From positions 3,348,001-3,412,000 of the forward strand of contig NZ_CP053661.1 in the NCBI RefSeq assembly GCF_013177315.1: a stretch of DNA of 64,000 nucleotides, in the 5' to 3' direction. Of this stretch, positions 62,204 through 64,000 are shown piece after piece. The position numbers and the translations under genes are program-made. The notes below the pieces were generated by a model. It was given only the letters and a program-made list of their open reading frames with translations, did not search any database and was not told the DNA's origin. The stretch comes from Thermoleptolyngbya sichuanensis A183. GTDB taxonomy: Bacteria > Cyanobacteriota > Cyanobacteriia > Elainellales > Elainellaceae. How positions within the stretch are numbered: position 1 is the stretch's first letter; each line of letters opens with the position of its first letter.

Positions 62204-62800
62204 ATGATGCAGAATTTAAACGTTTCCACTCACGAAGCTCCCTTGATGGGGGAACCCGCACTCCAGCTTGTTTCATCGGTTCGCTCGTTCCAGCGCAAAG
62301 ATTTGCTCCCGCTCGAGCCGGATAGCGTTTGGTCGATCGAGCAAGGAATTGTGCGAACGCTAACCTGGGATGAGGAAGGGCGCACGATTGGGCTGGGCTT
62401 TTGGGGACAGGGCGATGTGTTGGGTTTGCCGCTGTCGCCGATTTCGCCCTACCAGGCCGAATGTGTTACCCCGGTCAAAGTCGTGAAACTGTCGCTTGAA
62501 AGTCGGCATCTCCAGGAGGGGCTGATCCGCCGCGCCCGCAAGAGTGAAGAGTTGCTGACGATTGTGCATCAGCCCTCCGTGGTAATGCGACTGTTGCAGC
62601 TTTTGGAATGGCTGACGACCCATTTTGGGCAGCCTGTGCCGGGTGGGCGATCGCTCGACGTACTGCTGACCCATCAAGAACTCGCAGAAACCATCAGCAC
62701 CACCCGCGTCACCGTAACTCGCCTGCTGAGCCAGCTAGAGCAAGAAGGCAAAATCGAGCGATCGCAGCGCAACTTGACGCTATTAGCGCCCAACTCCTGA
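62204..62800 (+). CDS. Crp/Fnr family transcription regulator
   Basis: 198 residues: an N-terminal cNMP-binding-type barrel (about 30-115; WSIEQGIVRTLTWDEEG, GLGFWGQGDVLGLPL) and a C-terminal winged HTH (about 145-195; THQELAETISTTRVTVTRLL). The cyclic-nucleotide phosphate Arg is not evident, so the ligand may differ or be absent. Such short Crp proteins in cyanobacteria include regulators of nitrogen, carbon or motility genes. ATG 62204 is followed by a second ATG. It is convergent with the next gene. Confidence 0.85.
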   Translation: MMQNLNVSTHEAPLMGEPALQLVSSVRSFQRKDLLPLEPDSVWSIEQGIVRTLTWDEEGRTIGLGFWGQGDVLGLPLSPISPYQAECVTPVKVVKLSLESRHLQEGLIRRARKSEELLTIVHQPSVVMRLLQLLEWLTTHFGQPVPGGRSLDVLLTHQELAETISTTRVTVTRLLSQLEQEGKIERSQRNLTLLAPNS

Positions 62801-62817
62801 GGAACCGAATCCCAGGG

Positions 62818-63477
62818 CTATTGCAGAGAAAACGGAGATTGCACCGTCAGGCTCAGATCTGTGCGGGGTTCCACCACCAGCACCTCGACCCGGCGATTCC
62901 GGCGAATCAGCAGTTCAGCCGCTGCACCAATGCCTGCACCTGCCAGCACCTCTACAACCTGCACGCTGCCAAACACTTCCGCCAGCACCGCCGCCGCCGC
63001 TGCACCAATGGCTGCACCCCGCAACACGTCAGGGCGATTGCGGCGAGTAATGGTTTCTCGCTTTGTAATTCGGTTGGAAGTCGCGTCTAGCGGAATTTCG
63101 CGGGTGCTTCCGGCCGGAATGACTGAGCGAGCAAAGAACTGAGTCCCTCCGTCCACCGGGCGCAGTTCGCCCTTAATTTCGCTGCCCGCCCGCAGCATCA
63201 CCGTGCCGCTGGGGGTTCGCACGTCGCTGGTCAGCGTCAGGGTCAGGGGCGCAGTTTCGGTCGGTAGCACCACCACTCTCTCTGCACCGCTGTAGGCCAC
63301 AGGCAGCACCGTGCCCGCAGGTAGCCCCACCCGCGCCGGATTAGAAAAGACCTGAGCAAGCTGAATCGACTGAGCCACCGCACGCTGCGAAGTCCACACA
63401 GGCAGCAGCGAAGTTGCGGTCATGCCAACTGCCAGCAGCAGCGCAGCTTGTGAGCGGTATTGATATTGCTTAAGCAT
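62818..63477 (-). CDS. exported protein, unknown function, glycine-zipper-like
   Basis: 219 residues with a signal peptide (AALLLAVGMTATSLLPVW, cleavage near AVAQS). A beta-rich domain (about 45-150; GLPAGTVLPVAYSGAERV, MLRAGSEIKGELRP) is followed by a glycine/alanine-rich hydrophobic hairpin (about 150-190; GAAIGAAAAAVLAE, AGAGIGAAAELLI) that could insert in a membrane. The beta part is reminiscent of VirB10/TrbI-type segments. Paralogues occur in cyanobacteria without a known role. Confidence 0.7.
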   Translation of the reverse strand: MLKQYQYRSQAALLLAVGMTATSLLPVWTSQRAVAQSIQLAQVFSNPARVGLPAGTVLPVAYSGAERVVVLPTETAPLTLTLTSDVRTPSGTVMLRAGSEIKGELRPVDGGTQFFARSVIPAGSTREIPLDATSNRITKRETITRRNRPDVLRGAAIGAAAAAVLAEVFGSVQVVEVLAGAGIGAAAELLIRRNRRVEVLVVEPRTDLSLTVQSPFSLQ

Positions 63478-63730
63478 CCCGCGATTCCTCGAAACGAGTC
63501 CGTCAGATGCAGTTGACTCGTCTTGGCACAGGGAGGTTCCCCCAATGGAAACAGGGAGGTTCCCCCAATGGAAAAAGTCTCAAGGTCCAGCAAATCAGGG
63601 GGATGCTGGGGTGGCTTGGAGTTTGGGGCGATCGCCACATCTCGCTATATCGTCCCGCTATATCGTCCCGCTACATCAATTTCCCAGCCAGATTAATCGT
63701 GATATTAATCTGGTATTGGTCATCCAAATA

Positions 63731-64000
63731 TTAGTCATCCAGATAGCGCAAAGACTCAGCCTCTTCCAAAATCTTTTGAAAATAATCGGTTTGGACGATC
63801 TCTGCGACTTCCTGGGCCCGTCTGGACTGGTCGATTTGAATTTCGAGCTGCTCTAGCTGGCGTTTCAGATCCTCTTCCTTGCGCTTGCGCTCAGTCACGT
63901 CTTGCACGATCCCTTCATAATAGAGCAGGGTGCCGCCGCTGTCACAAACGGCACGAGCATCCATCGCCGTCCAGATGATGCTGCCGTCTTTGCAATAGCT
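63731..64000 (-). CDS. PAS-domain protein, C-terminal part (runs off the window)
   Basis: The visible 89 residues include the end of a PAS domain with the PAC motif (YCKDGSIIWTAMDAR, LLYYEGIVQDVTERKRKEE), then a coiled coil (LKRQLEQLEIQIDQ) and the tail VAEIVQTDYFQKILEEAESL. The ending is shared by many cyanobacterial PAS-containing signalling proteins. The catalytic or output domain, if any, lies beyond the window, so the output cannot be stated. Confidence 0.75.
   Translation of the reverse strand, partial: SYCKDGSIIWTAMDARAVCDSGGTLLYYEGIVQDVTERKRKEEDLKRQLEQLEIQIDQSRRAQEVAEIVQTDYFQKILEEAESLRYLDD

Noticed and set aside
1-64000. tRNA or rRNA genes
   Set aside because: No T-arm consensus (GGTTCGAATCC type) with a matching cloverleaf and no rRNA-like stretch was seen by eye; a dedicated search would be decisive.

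Overview
The window comes from a cyanobacterium, most likely a filamentous, Leptolyngbya-like or thermophilic relative; the genus assignment is only a guess. The evidence is an isiA-isiB-isiC block (iron-stress antenna, flavodoxin), a rubredoxin-ycf48-psbEFLJ block (photosystem II), bioY-lspA, many cyanobacterial DUF families, and the octamer GCGATCGC (HIP1) throughout. No rRNA, tRNA, CRISPR array, complete transposase gene or prophage was seen.

Layout. 0-4.6 kb: an exported RTX/Calx-beta protein, a universal stress protein and a membrane-anchored unknown. 4.6-8.1 kb: isiA, isiB, isiC and a small cysteine-cluster membrane protein. 8.2-9.7 kb: an orphan zinc-binding lipoprotein behind a palindromic Zur-type box. 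9.8-20.0 kb: small proteins, then a peptide-export cluster with two double-glycine precursor peptides, a cyclic-nucleotide-binding-like protein, an HlyD-type adaptor, a C39 peptidase-ABC exporter and a second ABC exporter. 20-27.5 kb: a decayed Uma2 gene, an SLH-glycosidase, a TPR protein, a polysaccharide deacetylase, a Gfo/Idh/MocA oxidoreductase and a LuxR-type response regulator. 27.7-37.6 kb: two very large paralogous membrane proteins in tandem, facing a MoxR-DUF4350-DUF4129 set. 38-45 kb: NnrU/Z-ISO-like protein, TrxC-type thioredoxin, aroB, a 13-residue-repeat proline-rich protein, DUF1823, DUF2993 and an ArnT-like glycosyltransferase. 45.6-52.5 kb: mgtE, rnz, bioY, lspA, rubredoxin, ycf48 and psbEFLJ. 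52.9-64 kb: a TPR protein, an amino-acid-type substrate-binding lipoprotein, threonine synthase, an Xre-type regulator, a PD-(D/E)XK nuclease, a Crp-family regulator, an exported unknown and the C-terminus of a PAS protein.

The non-coding DNA is rich in small non-autonomous elements. A 163-bp MITE occurs three times with 3-bp TNA target duplications. A second family duplicates CTAG; one copy lies exactly between the HlyD stop and the exporter start. A 91-bp inverted-repeat element occurs six times, and there is one 158-bp element with long inverted ends. Short tandem repeats are common, and in at least eight genes the repeat includes the stop codon.

The most interesting regions for follow-up are the peptide-export cluster with two novel cysteine-free cores, the tandem giant membrane proteins (one with a serine-hydrolase-like elbow, the other with a CPBP-protease-like tail, both sharing an uncharacterised domain with an invariant Cys), and the stop-codon-spanning repeats.
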